A stretch of 64,000 nucleotides of DNA from Streptomyces xanthophaeus (GCF_000725805.1 NZ_KL647137.1:124001-188000); one strand, 5' to 3'. Positions 35,652 through 45,736 are shown, counted from the stretch's first letter. Notes: generated from the letters alone by a model not told the origin. Translations and numbers: made by a program.

Positions 35652-36959
35652 GTGCCGCTCTCCCGCATCCGGCGGTCCGCAGCGACCGCCGCCGGCCTGA
35701 CGGCCCTCGCGCTGCTCGCCGCCACGGCGCCCGCGCAGGCCCACCCGTCCCGGGGCGCCGCGCTGCCCGGCGTGACCGCCCGGGCCGAGACCGCCGCCCT
35801 GTACGACGACGAGGCGGGCGGCAACGCGGACGCCGACGACCCGGCGATCTGGCGCAACACCGCCGACCCCGGCCGCAGTCTGGTCGTGGCCACGGCGAAG
35901 GAGGGCGGCCTGCGGGTCTACGACCTCGACGCCCGGCAGGTCCAGTCCGTCCCCGCCCCGGCCGGCCCGGCTCCCGGCGACGCCCCCGGCCGCTTCAACA
36001 ACGTGGACCTCGTGCACGGGATGCGGCTCGGCAAGGGCCGTGCCGACCTGGCCGTGACCAGCGACCGGGGCAACGACCGGCTGCGCTTCTACCGCATCGA
36101 CCGCGACCGGCCCGGCGGCCCGCTCACCGACGTCACCGACCCGGCGGCCCGGCCCGTCTTCTCCACGGGCCAGGACGAGATCAACGGCCAGCGGACCGCG
36201 TACGGCCTCGCCACCTGGACCGACCGCACCACGGGCCGCTCGTACGCCCTCGTCAGCCGGCGCGAGACCACGACCATCGCCCTGCTGGAGCTCCTGCCCA
36301 CCGTCTCCGGCACGGTCGGCTACCGCACGGTCCGCACCCTGGACCTGCCGTCCGCCTTCCGGCTGCCGAACGGCGCCGGCTGGTCGCCGTGCGCCGAGCC
36401 GGGCCAGCTGCCCCAGGTCGAGGGCATGGTCGTGGACCCGGCCGACGGCACCCTGTACGCGGGCCAGGAGGACATCGGCATCTGGCGGCTGCGGGCCGAC
36501 CTCACCGGGACCCCGGAACTGGTCGACAAGGTGCGCGAGTTCGGCACGCCCGGCACCTACGACGAGGCGACCGAGGAGTGCGTGCCGGGGCCCGATGCCG
36601 GATTCGGCGGCCGGCGCCTGTCCGCCGACGTCGAAGGCCTGACGCTTCTCACCCGGTCCGGCGGCGAGGGGTACCTGCTCGCGTCGAGCCAGGGCGACGA
36701 CACCTTCGCGGCCTACGACCGTGAGGCGGACGAAGGCAACGCGTACGAGGGCGGCTTCCGGATCACCGGGTCGGCCACCGTCGACGGCTCCGAGGAGTGC
36801 GACGGGGCGGCCGCCCTGAACGCCCCCCTGGGCAAGAAGTACCCGAGGGGCCTGCTCGTGGTGCAGGACGGCCACGAGACCCCGCAGAGCGGGGAACGCG
36901 CCGCCACCGGCTTCAAGTTCGTGGACCTCGGCAAGGTGCTGGACGCCCTGGAGGACTGA
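35652..36959 (+). CDS. Secreted beta-propeller phytase (3-phytase)
   Basis: A 435-residue exported protein. A signal peptide (~1-30, AATAPAQAHP) precedes a six-bladed beta-propeller phytase domain with ADADDPAIWRNTADP, FNNVDLVHGM, VTSDRGNDRLRFYRID, VEGMVVDPADGTLYAGQED and DVEGLTLL. These acidic loops bind calcium in the family. It should release phosphate from phytate outside the cell. The GTG at 35652 has AGGAG seven bases upstream; the longer upstream frame from 35526 has no evident signal. It converges with the next gene, with four bases between stops. Confidence 0.85.
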   Translation: MPLSRIRRSAATAAGLTALALLAATAPAQAHPSRGAALPGVTARAETAALYDDEAGGNADADDPAIWRNTADPGRSLVVATAKEGGLRVYDLDARQVQSVPAPAGPAPGDAPGRFNNVDLVHGMRLGKGRADLAVTSDRGNDRLRFYRIDRDRPGGPLTDVTDPAARPVFSTGQDEINGQRTAYGLATWTDRTTGRSYALVSRRETTTIALLELLPTVSGTVGYRTVRTLDLPSAFRLPNGAGWSPCAEPGQLPQVEGMVVDPADGTLYAGQEDIGIWRLRADLTGTPELVDKVREFGTPGTYDEATEECVPGPDAGFGGRRLSADVEGLTLLTRSGGEGYLLASSQGDDTFAAYDREADEGNAYEGGFRITGSATVDGSEECDGAAALNAPLGKKYPRGLLVVQDGHETPQSGERAATGFKFVDLGKVLDALED

Positions 36960-36963
36960 CCGT

Positions 36964-38232
36964 TCAGCCCGCCCGCGGCCGTCCGTACGTGGCCAGCCGC
37001 AGGGCGTGTTCCACCGGCCCCCGGCGCAGCGGGCTGTGCGCCCAGGCCCGCTGCCAGGCCCAGGTCAGCCCCAGGGCCGCGGCGCTGAAGAGGATCCAGG
37101 CCGACCAGGAGGCGGCGCCGTGGGCCGGACCGGCCAGCACCAGCGCGTGGACCACGTACGCACTCAGCGCCATCGCCCCGAGCAGGGTGAACGGGCGCAG
37201 CAGCCGGGCACCGGCGCGGCTGCGGGCCAGGAGGGCGCACAGGCCGATGAGGGCGCAGCCCACGCCCGCGTTGCCGAGCGTCTCCAGGGGCGTCTGGCTG
37301 TAGGGGTCGGCCACCAGCAGCCAGTCCCAGGAGGTGCTGGGCACGGCGCCGTACTGCCCGCCCAGCACCGCGCGCACGGGATCGGCTGCGGTCATGGCCT
37401 CGGGGTGGTGGACGGCGATCGCCGCCAGCAGCCGTTCCCGCGTGCCGAACAGGTGGGCGGCGACCCAGGCGGAGCCGTACCCGGCGACCGCGGCCGCCGT
37501 GCCCCAGGCCGCCATCCGCAGGGCCACCGGCCTCCGTTGCACTGCGCAGAGCCGGGCCAGGGCCATCCCGGCCAGGACGTAGGGGAAGTAGGTGGCCAGC
37601 GGGTACGCGCCGGTGAGCAGGAGTGCGCACAGGGCGTCGCCCAGCCCGGCCCAGCTCGTCAGGCCGCTCATCTCCGGGACGAGCCCGCGGCCACCGGCCG
37701 CGTACCCGAAGACCGGGCCCAGCAGGAAGGACAGCAGCGGGCCCGCCACCACCGAGACGGCCGCGACGGCGGTCAGCACGGGCGTGGAGAGGCGGGTCAA
37801 GGGCTCGGCGGCGAGGAAGTACACGGCGAAGAACGCCAGGATGACCAGGATCCCGGGCCACAGCGAGGCCAGCCACAGGCCGAGCGCGGCCAGGAAGGCG
37901 CACCGGGCGAGCAGCGGACGGTACCGCAGGGCCCAGCCGTCGGGCAGCGCGGCCCGGTCGCGGCCGCGCTGGGCCAGGACGAGGGAGAAGCCCGCGAGGA
38001 GGGTGAACAGGGCGGGGGCGCGCCCGTCGGCCGCCACCATCAGGTACCCGGCGCCCTGGGGATCGGCGCCCGGCCCGACGTGCACGGCGAACATGCCGAG
38101 GACGGCGAGGCCGCGCACCGCATCGACCCCGGCCAGCCGGGCGGTGCCCCCCGTGCTGCCGGCGTTTCCCGAGCCCCCCATGTTCCCCGTGCCGTTCTTG
38201 CGGTCCTCGCCGCCCGGGCCGTCCGTTCTCAC
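36964..38232 (-). CDS. Multi-pass membrane protein, HGSNAT/DUF418-like
   Basis: A 422-residue protein with about ten hydrophobic helices. ARLAGVDAVRGLAVLGMFAV near the N-terminus and LLGAMALSAYVVHALVLAG near the C-terminus match the heparan-glucosaminide-acetyltransferase-like/DUF418 group, which may transfer acyl groups across the membrane. The GTG at 38232 overlaps the VanW gene's stop (GTGA), suggesting coupled translation; an ATG at 38181 is an alternative. Acyl acceptor unknown. Confidence 0.75.
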   Translation of the reverse strand: MRTDGPGGEDRKNGTGNMGGSGNAGSTGGTARLAGVDAVRGLAVLGMFAVHVGPGADPQGAGYLMVAADGRAPALFTLLAGFSLVLAQRGRDRAALPDGWALRYRPLLARCAFLAALGLWLASLWPGILVILAFFAVYFLAAEPLTRLSTPVLTAVAAVSVVAGPLLSFLLGPVFGYAAGGRGLVPEMSGLTSWAGLGDALCALLLTGAYPLATYFPYVLAGMALARLCAVQRRPVALRMAAWGTAAAVAGYGSAWVAAHLFGTRERLLAAIAVHHPEAMTAADPVRAVLGGQYGAVPSTSWDWLLVADPYSQTPLETLGNAGVGCALIGLCALLARSRAGARLLRPFTLLGAMALSAYVVHALVLAGPAHGAASWSAWILFSAAALGLTWAWQRAWAHSPLRRGPVEHALRLATYGRPRAG

Positions 38233-39977
38233 GCGCCGCACTTCACGCTGTCGCGCGGCGTGTAGCGGGTCTTCATCGTCTCCCGCTTGATCTCCGTGCC
38301 GCCCTGGACGAAGACCCGGTCGACGGCCACGTCGAAGCCCTCCAGCGGGGACTGCGGTTCGCACTTCGGGCCGCTGCCCGTGCGGGTGGCCGGCTGCTTG
38401 ACGTTGGTCCGCGGGCCCTGGGTGGCGCGTATCTCCTCGTACTTCTTCGTCCCGAGGAAGGTGATCGTGACGGCGGTGTCACTGGCCTCGGCCTGGATGT
38501 AGAGGGCCTTGCCCGAGTCGTTGGCGAAGCGCAGGTCCAGGCTGCCCCAGGCGACGGTGGCCTCGCGGCCCTCCGGGTAGCGCTCGATGTAGAAGGAGTG
38601 GGCGCCGTACTCGACGGGTTTGACGCCCGCGAAGAACATCGCGTTGAAGACGGTGGTCGCGACGGCCGACACCCCGCCGCCGGAGGCCTTCTCGTACTGC
38701 CCGTTGTTGATGATCAGGCCGTCGACGAAGCCGTTCTCCTTCGTGCGCTCGCCGACCGTGCTGTTGAAGCTCCACGTCTGGTCGGGCAGCACCAGGGAGC
38801 CGTTGATCAGCTCCGCGGCCCGGCCGATGTTGGTGGTGCGGTAGGCGGCCGGTTCGTACCTGACGGTGAAGGAGGACACCTTCTCCTTGATGCCGAGCTG
38901 CTGGACCGTGTCCCGGGTGAGCCGGGGCTGTACGGCCTCGGTGGCGACCTCGCCGGTACGCGCGGCCGCGCCGGACCCGGTCAGCAGCGGCAGGACGGCG
39001 TCGCCCAGGGTGCGTTCGGTGACCTGGCGGCCGGCCCGGCCCTCCTCGGCGACGGTGACCGCGCCCGCGGCGTCGACCGCGAGCCGCGCCTCGGCCGGGC
39101 CGGGCACCGCCTGGCGCAGCGGTCCGGCGAGGGCGGGGTCGGCGAGCAGGGCCTTGGCGTCGAGCGCAGGGACCAGGCGGCCCCCGCCGTCGTCCTTCAC
39201 GGCCAGGTGCCGGGAGAGGACGGCGGGGGCGACGGATATCCGTTTGCCCGCGGCGGTCAGGGTCACCGGGGCCGAGACGGCGGGCTCGGCGAACTCCTTC
39301 AGGGCGCGGTCCGTCTCCTGCTGCCCGATCTTCGGCTCGGTCCGCCGAACGGGCAGGCCGAGGGGCTCACCGGCCGGCTGCGGGTAGGCCGCGCGCAGGG
39401 CCCCCAGGGAAGCGTCGACGTCGAGGGCGACCCCGGTGACCGGGGGGACCGCCTTGGCCTTGCCCTTCTCGAAGGCGACGCCCCCTTCGCGGGCCTCCTG
39501 CCCGGTCTTGTCCGCCACGGTGTCCAGTGCGGAGCGGGCCGCCTTCTCGTCGAGGCGGACCACCGGAGCCAGGTCGGGGTCACCGGAGCCGAAGAGCCGG
39601 CCGATGACGGTGAGGGGGCCGGAGCCCGCACGCGCGGCGCGCTCGGCGGTCCCGGCGGTGTCCAGGGACAGGCCGAGGGTGGCTGCGGGGACCTGCTCGG
39701 TGCGGTCGCCGACGCGCAGCGGGACCGGGGCCGCTGCGGCCGGGCCGAGCTCGCGGTCCAGGACCCGGCGGGCCTCCGCCCGGCTCAGCCCGCCTATGTC
39801 GACGCCGCGCACCTTGGTTCCCGGGGCGACGTCCTCCCCGGTCAGGAGCAGTCCGGCGGCGTACAGCCCGCCGAAGCCGAGGATCGCGGCCCCGCCGGCC
39901 AGACCCGCCAGACCCGGGACGGTCCACCGCTTTCCTCCGGTGGCCGCACGGGTGCCCGTACGGGAAGCGCGTCGCAT
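38229..39977 (-). CDS. VanW-family protein with peptidoglycan-binding-like repeats
   Basis: A 582-residue membrane-anchored protein. A single N-terminal helix (~20-45, LAGLAGGAAILGFGGLYAAG) is followed by two PG_binding_4-like repeats (KVRGVDIGGLSRAEARRVL; RISVAPAVLSRHL). The VanW domain then follows (~345-530, SFTVRYEPAAYRTTNIGRAA, WSFNSTVGERTKENGF, ASGGGVSAVATTVFNA), then a G5-like or acidic tail. VanW domains occur in cell-wall-associated proteins and in some vancomycin clusters; there are no other resistance genes here, so a wall-related role is likelier. It is in an operon with the gene at 36964. Confidence 0.85.
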   Translation of the reverse strand: MRRASRTGTRAATGGKRWTVPGLAGLAGGAAILGFGGLYAAGLLLTGEDVAPGTKVRGVDIGGLSRAEARRVLDRELGPAAAAPVPLRVGDRTEQVPAATLGLSLDTAGTAERAARAGSGPLTVIGRLFGSGDPDLAPVVRLDEKAARSALDTVADKTGQEAREGGVAFEKGKAKAVPPVTGVALDVDASLGALRAAYPQPAGEPLGLPVRRTEPKIGQQETDRALKEFAEPAVSAPVTLTAAGKRISVAPAVLSRHLAVKDDGGGRLVPALDAKALLADPALAGPLRQAVPGPAEARLAVDAAGAVTVAEEGRAGRQVTERTLGDAVLPLLTGSGAAARTGEVATEAVQPRLTRDTVQQLGIKEKVSSFTVRYEPAAYRTTNIGRAAELINGSLVLPDQTWSFNSTVGERTKENGFVDGLIINNGQYEKASGGGVSAVATTVFNAMFFAGVKPVEYGAHSFYIERYPEGREATVAWGSLDLRFANDSGKALYIQAEASDTAVTITFLGTKKYEEIRATQGPRTNVKQPATRTGSGPKCEPQSPLEGFDVAVDRVFVQGGTEIKRETMKTRYTPRDSVKCGA

Positions 39978-40199
39978 GGCGGGGGTCTCTCCTCGGTCCG
40001 GTGACGTGGTCGGACCGGCGGCTTTTCCGGCCGCCAGCCCGCATGCGGAACGTATCAAGGAATACATAACCAGGTAATAAGGAGGTATAGGGGCGGCAAA
40101 GAAGGGTCGGCGGGCGCGGGCGGCGGGGGCGCCGTAACCAGGGGGCCGCCCCCGCTGTTGCACAGGCGGCGGGTCCACCCACGGTGAACGGAGTTCCGA
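39978..40199. promoter_or_regulatory. Divergent promoter region, VanW / Nudix
   Basis: The segment 40055-40095 is markedly AT-rich for this genome (runs such as AATACATAACC and GTAATAAGGAGGTAT) and probably holds the VanW promoter on the minus strand. ACGGAG six bases before 40200 is the Nudix ribosome binding site. I cannot assign exact -35/-10 hexamers. Confidence 0.35.
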
Positions 40200-41348
40200 A
40201 TGCCGCAGCTGACCGACGAGACCGCGACCGACGAGGCCGTGGCCGAAGTCTCCGTGGCCGAAGGGCCCGCGGGGGCGGTGCCCGCAGGGGAGCCGCCCGC
40301 GCCGGAGGGGTCCGCCGGGCAGCGGCCGGCCGGGACGTGGATGACCCCGCAGGCTTACGGGGCCTCGCGTGCCGGGTTCTGGGCCGCCTCCGTCGTCCTG
40401 GTCACCGATGCCGACGGCCGCGTGCTGGTCCAGAGCGTCGACTACCGCACCGACCGGCTGCTGCCCGGCGGGGCGATGGACCGGGGAGAGGCCCCCAGCT
40501 CCGCGGCGGCCCGCGAGGTGCGCGAGGAACTGGGCATCGACGGCCACTACCCGCGCGGCCTCGCCGTGGACTGGATCGCCGCCGACACCCCCGGCTTCCC
40601 GCCCGAGATGCGCTTCCCCGGCGAGATCCTGCACGTCTACGACGGCGGCACCTGGAGCCCCGAGCGGATCGCCGCCGTCCGGCTCCCGGCCCAGGAGATC
40701 ACCGGCATCGACTTCGCCGAGCCCGCTGACCTGCCCGCCCTGATGGACGCGGGCGACGCCCGCCGCACCCTGTCGGCGCTGCGCGCGCGCATCAACGGCG
40801 CGGGCCCCGCCCTCCTGGAGGGCGGCCGCCCCACCGCGCCCACCGCCCTGGACCGGCTCGGCGTGCTGCGCCCCCGCCGCACCGCACAGCGCGGCGCCTG
40901 GCACCCCGGCCCGGTCCCGGCCCGGCTGCCGGTCGGGGAACGCTCGGGCTGGCTGTTCGCCCCCGACGGCCGCGTCCTGGTGCTGGTCGCCCGGGCCACG
41001 GGCGCCGTCCACCTGCCCTCCCCGGCGGCGGGCCCGGTCTCGGGGGCGTTCCCGCTCGGCTACCGCTGCGCCGACCGGGCCGCCCGTGCCGGTACCGAGG
41101 CGGACCACGCCCGTACCGATGCCGTCCACGCCCGTACCGCGGCCCGCCTGACCTCGGTGCCCGCGGCCGCGGACCCGGCGTACGCGCGGCTGCTGGCCAC
41201 GCCGGAGCAGGTCCGCGAGCTCAGCGACTGGGGCCCGGCCGGTCACCACGAGCTCGCGGCCGTGCACGCGGCCCGCGGGCACCTGTCGCTGCCCGCCCCC
41301 GTCCGTACGCCGCCCACCGAGCTGCCCGCGGAGGGCACCCGCTGGTGA
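40200..41348 (+). CDS. Nudix hydrolase, two-domain
   Basis: A 382-residue protein. After a disordered acidic N-terminus (~1-45) comes a Nudix domain with VLVTDADGRVLVQSVDYR and the Nudix box (GAMDRGEAPS then AAREVREELG, ~91-114: G-x5-E-x7-REVxEELG). A second, Nudix-like half (~225-370, SGWLFAPDGRVLVLV) lacks an obvious box and may be a degenerate duplicate. It should hydrolyse a nucleoside diphosphate derivative; the substrate is unknown. The ATG at 40200 has ACGGAG upstream. Confidence 0.8.
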   Translation: MPQLTDETATDEAVAEVSVAEGPAGAVPAGEPPAPEGSAGQRPAGTWMTPQAYGASRAGFWAASVVLVTDADGRVLVQSVDYRTDRLLPGGAMDRGEAPSSAAAREVREELGIDGHYPRGLAVDWIAADTPGFPPEMRFPGEILHVYDGGTWSPERIAAVRLPAQEITGIDFAEPADLPALMDAGDARRTLSALRARINGAGPALLEGGRPTAPTALDRLGVLRPRRTAQRGAWHPGPVPARLPVGERSGWLFAPDGRVLVLVARATGAVHLPSPAAGPVSGAFPLGYRCADRAARAGTEADHARTDAVHARTAARLTSVPAAADPAYARLLATPEQVRELSDWGPAGHHELAAVHAARGHLSLPAPVRTPPTELPAEGTRW

Positions 41349-41442
41349 GGGGCGCGGCAGGGGGCTACGGCCCTCTGCCGGTGATCACGGCGTGCGGGGC
41401 GAAATCCGGCATACGCGGCATGCGGTCCCGCAGCATGGGGCC

Positions 41443-41949
41443 ATGAGCGACAGCGCGATCACCTACACCCTGTACATCCAGGCCGACCCCGCCCGGGTCT
41501 GGCAGGCCCTCACCGAGCCCGCCCTCACCCGGCGGTACTGGGGTCTGAGCTTCGAGACCGACTGGGCGGTGGGCTCGACGATGGACTGGGTCGAGCGCGG
41601 GGCCCGCACCAGCGATCCCGCGCAGGTGGTCCTCGACTGCGTTCCGGACCGCCGGCTCTCCTACACGTGGCACACCTTCTCCCCGGAGTGGGCGGCCTCC
41701 GTCGGGGTCGGCGAGGAGCTGCGGGCCGCGCTGGCGGGGGAGCGGCGCACCAAGGTCACCTACGAGATCGAGCCGGTCGGCGACACCCTCGCACGGCTGA
41801 CCATCCTCCACGAGGACTTCGAACCCGGCGGCACGCTGATCGGCATGTGCGGGCGGGCCTGGCCGATGCTCGCCTCCAGCCTCAAGACGCTCCTGGAGAC
41901 GGGGGCCCCGCTGCCCGAGCCCGGGCACGGGACGGGGCAGGAGCTTTGA
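41443..41949 (+). CDS. SRPBCC / AHSA1-family protein
   Basis: A 168-residue START-like (SRPBCC) domain protein: ITYTLYIQADPARVWQALTE, then YWGLSFETDWAVGSTMDW and the C-terminal SSLKTLLETGAPL. Such proteins form a hydrophobic cavity; the AHSA1-like subgroup usually has no known ligand and often accompanies ArsR regulators, none of which is nearby. ATG 41443 is chosen over the longer frame because the domain starts there. Confidence 0.8.
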   Translation: MSDSAITYTLYIQADPARVWQALTEPALTRRYWGLSFETDWAVGSTMDWVERGARTSDPAQVVLDCVPDRRLSYTWHTFSPEWAASVGVGEELRAALAGERRTKVTYEIEPVGDTLARLTILHEDFEPGGTLIGMCGRAWPMLASSLKTLLETGAPLPEPGHGTGQEL

Positions 41950-42001
41950 CGCGACCCTGACCACCACCCTGACCGCCACCCGTTCACGGACATCGTGTGG
42001 A

Positions 42002-42625
42002 ATGGGTGTCATGGGGAGCGGGAACGACAGACAGCGGCCGTCCGCCGCCGGCCGGGAGGCCGGGCCGGCGGCCCGGCCCGGAGGGCTGCCGGGAAGGCGG
42101 GGCCCGGCGGCGCCCGGGAGTGCGGCGCCCTCCGAGCACTGGCGATACGCCCGCCACCTGGAGTCCCTGGCCGCGGTGGCGGGCCGAACGGGAAAGGGCG
42201 GGGACAGCGGGGAGGCCGAGGTGGTCGCCGCCGTCCTGCGCGACCCCGACCCGGTGATGGCGGAGAGCGCCGTGGTCACCCACCTCGACCGCCGGGCCGC
42301 ACGGCTGCTCGCCGACGAGGGGTTCCCCGCCTGGGCCCGGGCCATGACCCCCGTCCTGGCCGGGCGGGCGTTCCCGGAGCGCAGGCTGCGCGAGTGGAAG
42401 CTGCTCAAGGCCATCACCCGGGGCGAGCCCTGGTCCGCGGCCGCGCTCACCGCCGCCTCCGACTGGTGCCAGCGCACCGCCGCCCAGTCGCTGACCTCGT
42501 ACGAGGCCCTGAGCCTGCTGGCGGAAGCCGCCCGCACCCGCCGCGTGCGCAACGCCGCCGCCGAACGGCTGCGCCGGCGGGCCGCAGGGAACGGCCCAGC
42601 GCCGGGTCCCGTACGCCCGTACTGA
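42002..42625 (+). CDS. Hypothetical alpha-helical protein
   Basis: A 207-residue protein with a disordered Gly/Pro/Arg-rich N-terminus (~1-45) and a helical C-terminal part. The helical part contains LESLAAVAGRTGKGGDSGEA, ESAVVTHLDRRAARLL and YEALSLLAEAARTRRVRNAA, somewhat like HEAT-type repeats. Not recognised. Two starts (42002, 42011) are possible and both lack a strong ribosome binding site. Confidence 0.55.
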   Translation: MGVMGSGNDRQRPSAAGREAGPAARPGGLPGRRGPAAPGSAAPSEHWRYARHLESLAAVAGRTGKGGDSGEAEVVAAVLRDPDPVMAESAVVTHLDRRAARLLADEGFPAWARAMTPVLAGRAFPERRLREWKLLKAITRGEPWSAAALTAASDWCQRTAAQSLTSYEALSLLAEAARTRRVRNAAAERLRRRAAGNGPAPGPVRPY

Positions 42626-42804
42626 CGTGAGGCGGGCATCCCGGACGTAAGGTGGTAAAACGGCTGGAACGGGAAAGGGCGGGTGCTGATTCCACGCATA
42701 CCGCGCCGGAGTCTCGTCACAGGGCCGTACGGGCCTTAGGGTGCCGTTTACCCGGCCGGGTGTCCGTGTTGAGCCGCTCCCGTTCCGCTGGAGGATGACG
42801 CTCC

Positions 42805-43743
42805 GTGTCACATGTTTCACAGGCTCCCGTCACCACCCCCGAGGGTGAGCCGACCCCGTCCGTCCCCGCCGCGTACAGCGCGGTCGAAGGCTGGTTCTCC
42901 GCATCCGACCAGGTGCTCTTCGACTGGTTCCTCACGCATCAGGACACCGGCGACCCGCTGGCGGGCGATCTCCTGGAACTCGGTGCGTTCATGGGGAAGA
43001 GCGCCATCTTCCTCGGCGGCCACCTGCGGCCGGGGGAGGAGTTCACCGTCTGCGACCTCTTCGGCTCGCCCGTGACGGACGAATCGAACCTCGCCGAGAC
43101 GCAGGGTTCGTACCCCACGCTCACGCGCCGCGGCTTCGAGACGAACTACCTCGCCTTCCACCCGGCCCTGCCGACCCTCATCCAGGCCCCCACCTCCGTG
43201 GTCGCCGACCGGGTCCGCCCCAAGAGCTGCCGCTTCGTCCACATCGACGCCTCCCACCTGTACGAGCACGTGGTGACGGACATCGAGACCTCGCGGACCG
43301 TGACGGCCCCCGGAGGGGTCGTGGCCTTCGACGACTACCGGTCCGAGCACTGCCCCGGGGTCGCGGCCGCCGTCTGGGCCGCCGTGGTGGGCGGTGATCT
43401 GCACCCGATCTGCGTGTCGGCCTCCAAGCTCTACGCCACCTGGGACGACCCCGCGCCCTACCAGAAGGCGCTCCAGGCCTGGCTGGAGGGCCGCAGCGAC
43501 CTCTGGCACGGCACCGACACCGTCGCGGGACGTCCCCTGGTCCGCATCGGCGACCAAGGTGCCGTGGTGCCCGCGCCGCCGCCGCTGCTGCACCCCGCGC
43601 CCGCGGCGCCGCCCGCGCGGCCGGCCCCGGTCCCCGTGCGCAGGCCCGCCGCCAGGTGGCGCAGGCTCGCCAAGGACCTGCTGCCCCCCGTCGTCACCCG
43701 TGCGATCGTCGCCCGGAACAAGCGGCGGCGCGCCCGCGGCTGA
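42805..43743 (+). CDS. Class I SAM-dependent methyltransferase (Methyltransf_24-like)
   Basis: A 312-residue methyltransferase. LLELGAFMGKSAIFLG (~52-67) is the SAM-binding loop, CRFVHIDASHLYEHVVTDI (~146-164) carries the acidic and metal-site region, and PGGVVAFDDY follows. After ~260 there is a Pro/Ala-rich linker and a very basic tail (AIVARNKRRRARG). This group often modifies sugars or small metabolites; acceptor unknown. GGAGG precedes the GTG at 42805 by ten bases. Confidence 0.8.
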   Translation: MSHVSQAPVTTPEGEPTPSVPAAYSAVEGWFSASDQVLFDWFLTHQDTGDPLAGDLLELGAFMGKSAIFLGGHLRPGEEFTVCDLFGSPVTDESNLAETQGSYPTLTRRGFETNYLAFHPALPTLIQAPTSVVADRVRPKSCRFVHIDASHLYEHVVTDIETSRTVTAPGGVVAFDDYRSEHCPGVAAAVWAAVVGGDLHPICVSASKLYATWDDPAPYQKALQAWLEGRSDLWHGTDTVAGRPLVRIGDQGAVVPAPPPLLHPAPAAPPARPAPVPVRRPAARWRRLAKDLLPPVVTRAIVARNKRRRARG

Positions 43744-43753
43744 CCGGCGTACC

Positions 43754-43781
43754 CGCAGGCCCCCGCATCGGGGGGCCTGCG
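43754..43781. terminator. Bidirectional hairpin terminator
   Basis: A perfect 11-bp stem, CGCAGGCCCCC (43754-43764) with GGGGGCCTGCG (43771-43781), lies between the stops of the convergent methyltransferase (43743) and DEAD helicase (43790). Confidence 0.8.
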
Positions 43782-43789
43782 TCCGCGCG

Positions 43790-45268
43790 TCAGATGCCCC
43801 GGCGCACGCGGGCGGCGCGGCGGGCCTCGGCAGTCTGCCGGGCCTCCGCCGTCTTGCGGGACTCCTTGCCCCGGCCCGTCCGCCCGGGGCGGGTGCCCAT
43901 GCCCCGGAAGCCGAGCTCCGTACCGGAGGGCTTGCCCTTGGCATCGGTGGGCGCCGAGCCCGCCAGAGGCACCCCGGAGGGGGCCTTCGCGCCGGTGATC
44001 CGGCTCAGCGCCGCCTCTCCGGAGCGCACCTGGGTGATCGTCGGCCGGATCCGGGCGTCGGCCATCAGCCGCACCATGTCCCGGCGCTGGTTCGGGGTGA
44101 CCAGGGTGACGACCCGGCCGGACTCGCCGGCCCGCGCGGTGCGGCCGCCACGGTGCAGGTAGTCCTTGCTGTCGGCCGGCGGGTCCACGTTGACCACGAG
44201 GTCGAGGTCGTCGATGTGGATGCCGCGGGCCGCGACGTTGGTGGCGACCAGTACGCCCACCGCGCCGGTCTTGAACTGCGCGAGCGTCCGCGTGCGCTGC
44301 GGCTGCGACTTGCCGCTGTGCAGCCCCTCCGCCCGGACGCCCATGGCCCGCAGGTGCTTCACGAACTGGTCGACCCCGTGCTTGGTGTCCAGGAACATCA
44401 GCACCCGGCCCTCGCGGGCCGCGATCTCGGTGGCCGCGGAGATCTTGTCGGCCGCGTGGATGTGCAGCACGTGGTGGTCCATCGTGGTCACCGCGCCCGC
44501 CTGCGGGTCGACGGAGTGCGCCACCGGGTCGCTCAGGTAGGTGCGGACCAGCTGGTCCACGTTGCGGTCCAGGGTGGCCGAGAACAGCATCCGCTGGCCC
44601 GCGTGGTGCACCTGGTCGAGGATCTCGGTGACCTGCGGCATGAAGCCCATGTCGCACATCTGGTCGGCCTCGTCGAGGACCGCGATCCGCACCCGCTCCA
44701 GGTGCACGTCACGCCGTCCGATCAGGTCGCTGAGGCGGCCCGGGGTGGCCACCACGACCTCGGCGCCGGTGCGCAGCGCGCTGACCTGCCGGCCGATGGA
44801 CAGCCCGCCGACCACCGTGGCCATCCGCAGCTCCAGGGCCTCGGCGTACGGGGTCAGTGCCTCGGTCACCTGCTGAGCCAGCTCGCGCGTCGGTACGAGG
44901 ACCAGCGCCAGCGGACGCTTGGGGTCGGCCTTCTGTCCCGCCGTGCGGGCCAGCATGGCCAGGCCGAAGGCGAGGGTCTTGCCGGAGCCGGTCTGCGCGC
45001 GGCCGAGGACGTCCCGGCCGGCCAGCGCGTTGGGCAGCGTGGCCGCCTGGATGGGGAAGGGGGTCTCCACGGCCAGCTCGGCCAACTTCGACACCAGCTC
45101 CTGGGGCAGGTCGAGCTCGGAGAACGAAGCCACCGGCGGCAGGGCCGGGTTCTTCGGCTCGTGCATCGTGAACTCACCCTGCGGTCCGATGCTGCGGGGG
45201 GTCTTGCCGCCGTGCTTGGCGCCCCCCGTCTTCACACCGAAGCGCCCATGAGCTGACGGGTTCTTCAT
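43790..45268 (-). CDS. DEAD-box RNA helicase
   Basis: A 492-residue ATP-dependent RNA helicase. In order: Q motif ([10 protein letters not shown]...PFPIQAA), motif I AQTGSGKT, Ia PTRELAQQ, Ib TPGR, II DEAD (VLDEADQM), III SAT, V ARGIH and [12 protein letters not shown]. The C-terminal extension is basic ([16 protein letters not shown]) and probably binds RNA. It diverges from a cold shock protein gene across 261 bp, a common actinobacterial pairing that points to RNA unfolding during cold shock. Confidence 0.92.
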   Translation of the reverse strand: MKNPSAHGRFGVKTGGAKHGGKTPRSIGPQGEFTMHEPKNPALPPVASFSELDLPQELVSKLAELAVETPFPIQAATLPNALAGRDVLGRAQTGSGKTLAFGLAMLARTAGQKADPKRPLALVLVPTRELAQQVTEALTPYAEALELRMATVVGGLSIGRQVSALRTGAEVVVATPGRLSDLIGRRDVHLERVRIAVLDEADQMCDMGFMPQVTEILDQVHHAGQRMLFSATLDRNVDQLVRTYLSDPVAHSVDPQAGAVTTMDHHVLHIHAADKISAATEIAAREGRVLMFLDTKHGVDQFVKHLRAMGVRAEGLHSGKSQPQRTRTLAQFKTGAVGVLVATNVAARGIHIDDLDLVVNVDPPADSKDYLHRGGRTARAGESGRVVTLVTPNQRRDMVRLMADARIRPTITQVRSGEAALSRITGAKAPSGVPLAGSAPTDAKGKPSGTELGFRGMGTRPGRTGRGKESRKTAEARQTAEARRAARVRRGI

Positions 45269-45529
45269 GCAGAACCTTTCGAAGCGATAACAAGATGGTC
45301 AACCGCCCATGGTACCAGCGGGGGCCCTGCCCGCGCCGATCCCGTCACGCCTGCCCGGAGGGGCCGCCGCGGGCGCTGCTCCCCCGAATCGCGGACGGCG
45401 CGGTCAGAAGTTCGAATGTCCGGTACACCCCGGTTGGCCGCGTTGAGGGTGTGGTGCGCGGGACGGTCGGGCAGGATCGAGACGGCCGCGTGTGCGGCCC
45501 GCAGTGGAACGTTGAGAAGGATCAGCCAG

Positions 45530-45736
45530 ATGGCAACAGGCATCGTGAAGTGGTTCAACTCGGAGAAGGGCTTCGGCTTCATCCAGCAGGACGACGGCGG
45601 CCCCGACGTGTTCGTGCACTTCTCCGCCATCGAGACGACCGGCTTCAAGTCGCTCGAGGAGAACGCGAAGGTCGAGTACAACGTCACCCAAGGCCCCAAG
45701 GGTCCCCAGGCCGAGCGGGTGGTACCCCTCTCGTAG
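45530..45736 (+). CDS. Cold shock protein, CspA family
   Basis: A 68-residue single cold-shock domain: [20 protein letters not shown] contains RNP1 (KGFGFI), and VFVHFSAI is RNP2. It binds single-stranded RNA or DNA and works as an RNA chaperone. The ATG at 45530 has AAGGA ten bases upstream, with a leader of unknown length in the 261-bp gap to the divergent helicase. A strong hairpin follows 30 bases after the stop. Confidence 0.95.
   Translation: MATGIVKWFNSEKGFGFIQQDDGGPDVFVHFSAIETTGFKSLEENAKVEYNVTQGPKGPQAERVVPLS

Noticed and set aside
38229..39977. Vancomycin resistance cluster
   Set aside because: VanW domains are common in cell-wall proteins. No VanHAX or VanRS genes are nearby.
42002..42625. 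HEAT-repeat phycobilisome-lyase-like protein
   Set aside because: The helices look repeat-like, but I cannot confirm a period or family, so it is kept as hypothetical.
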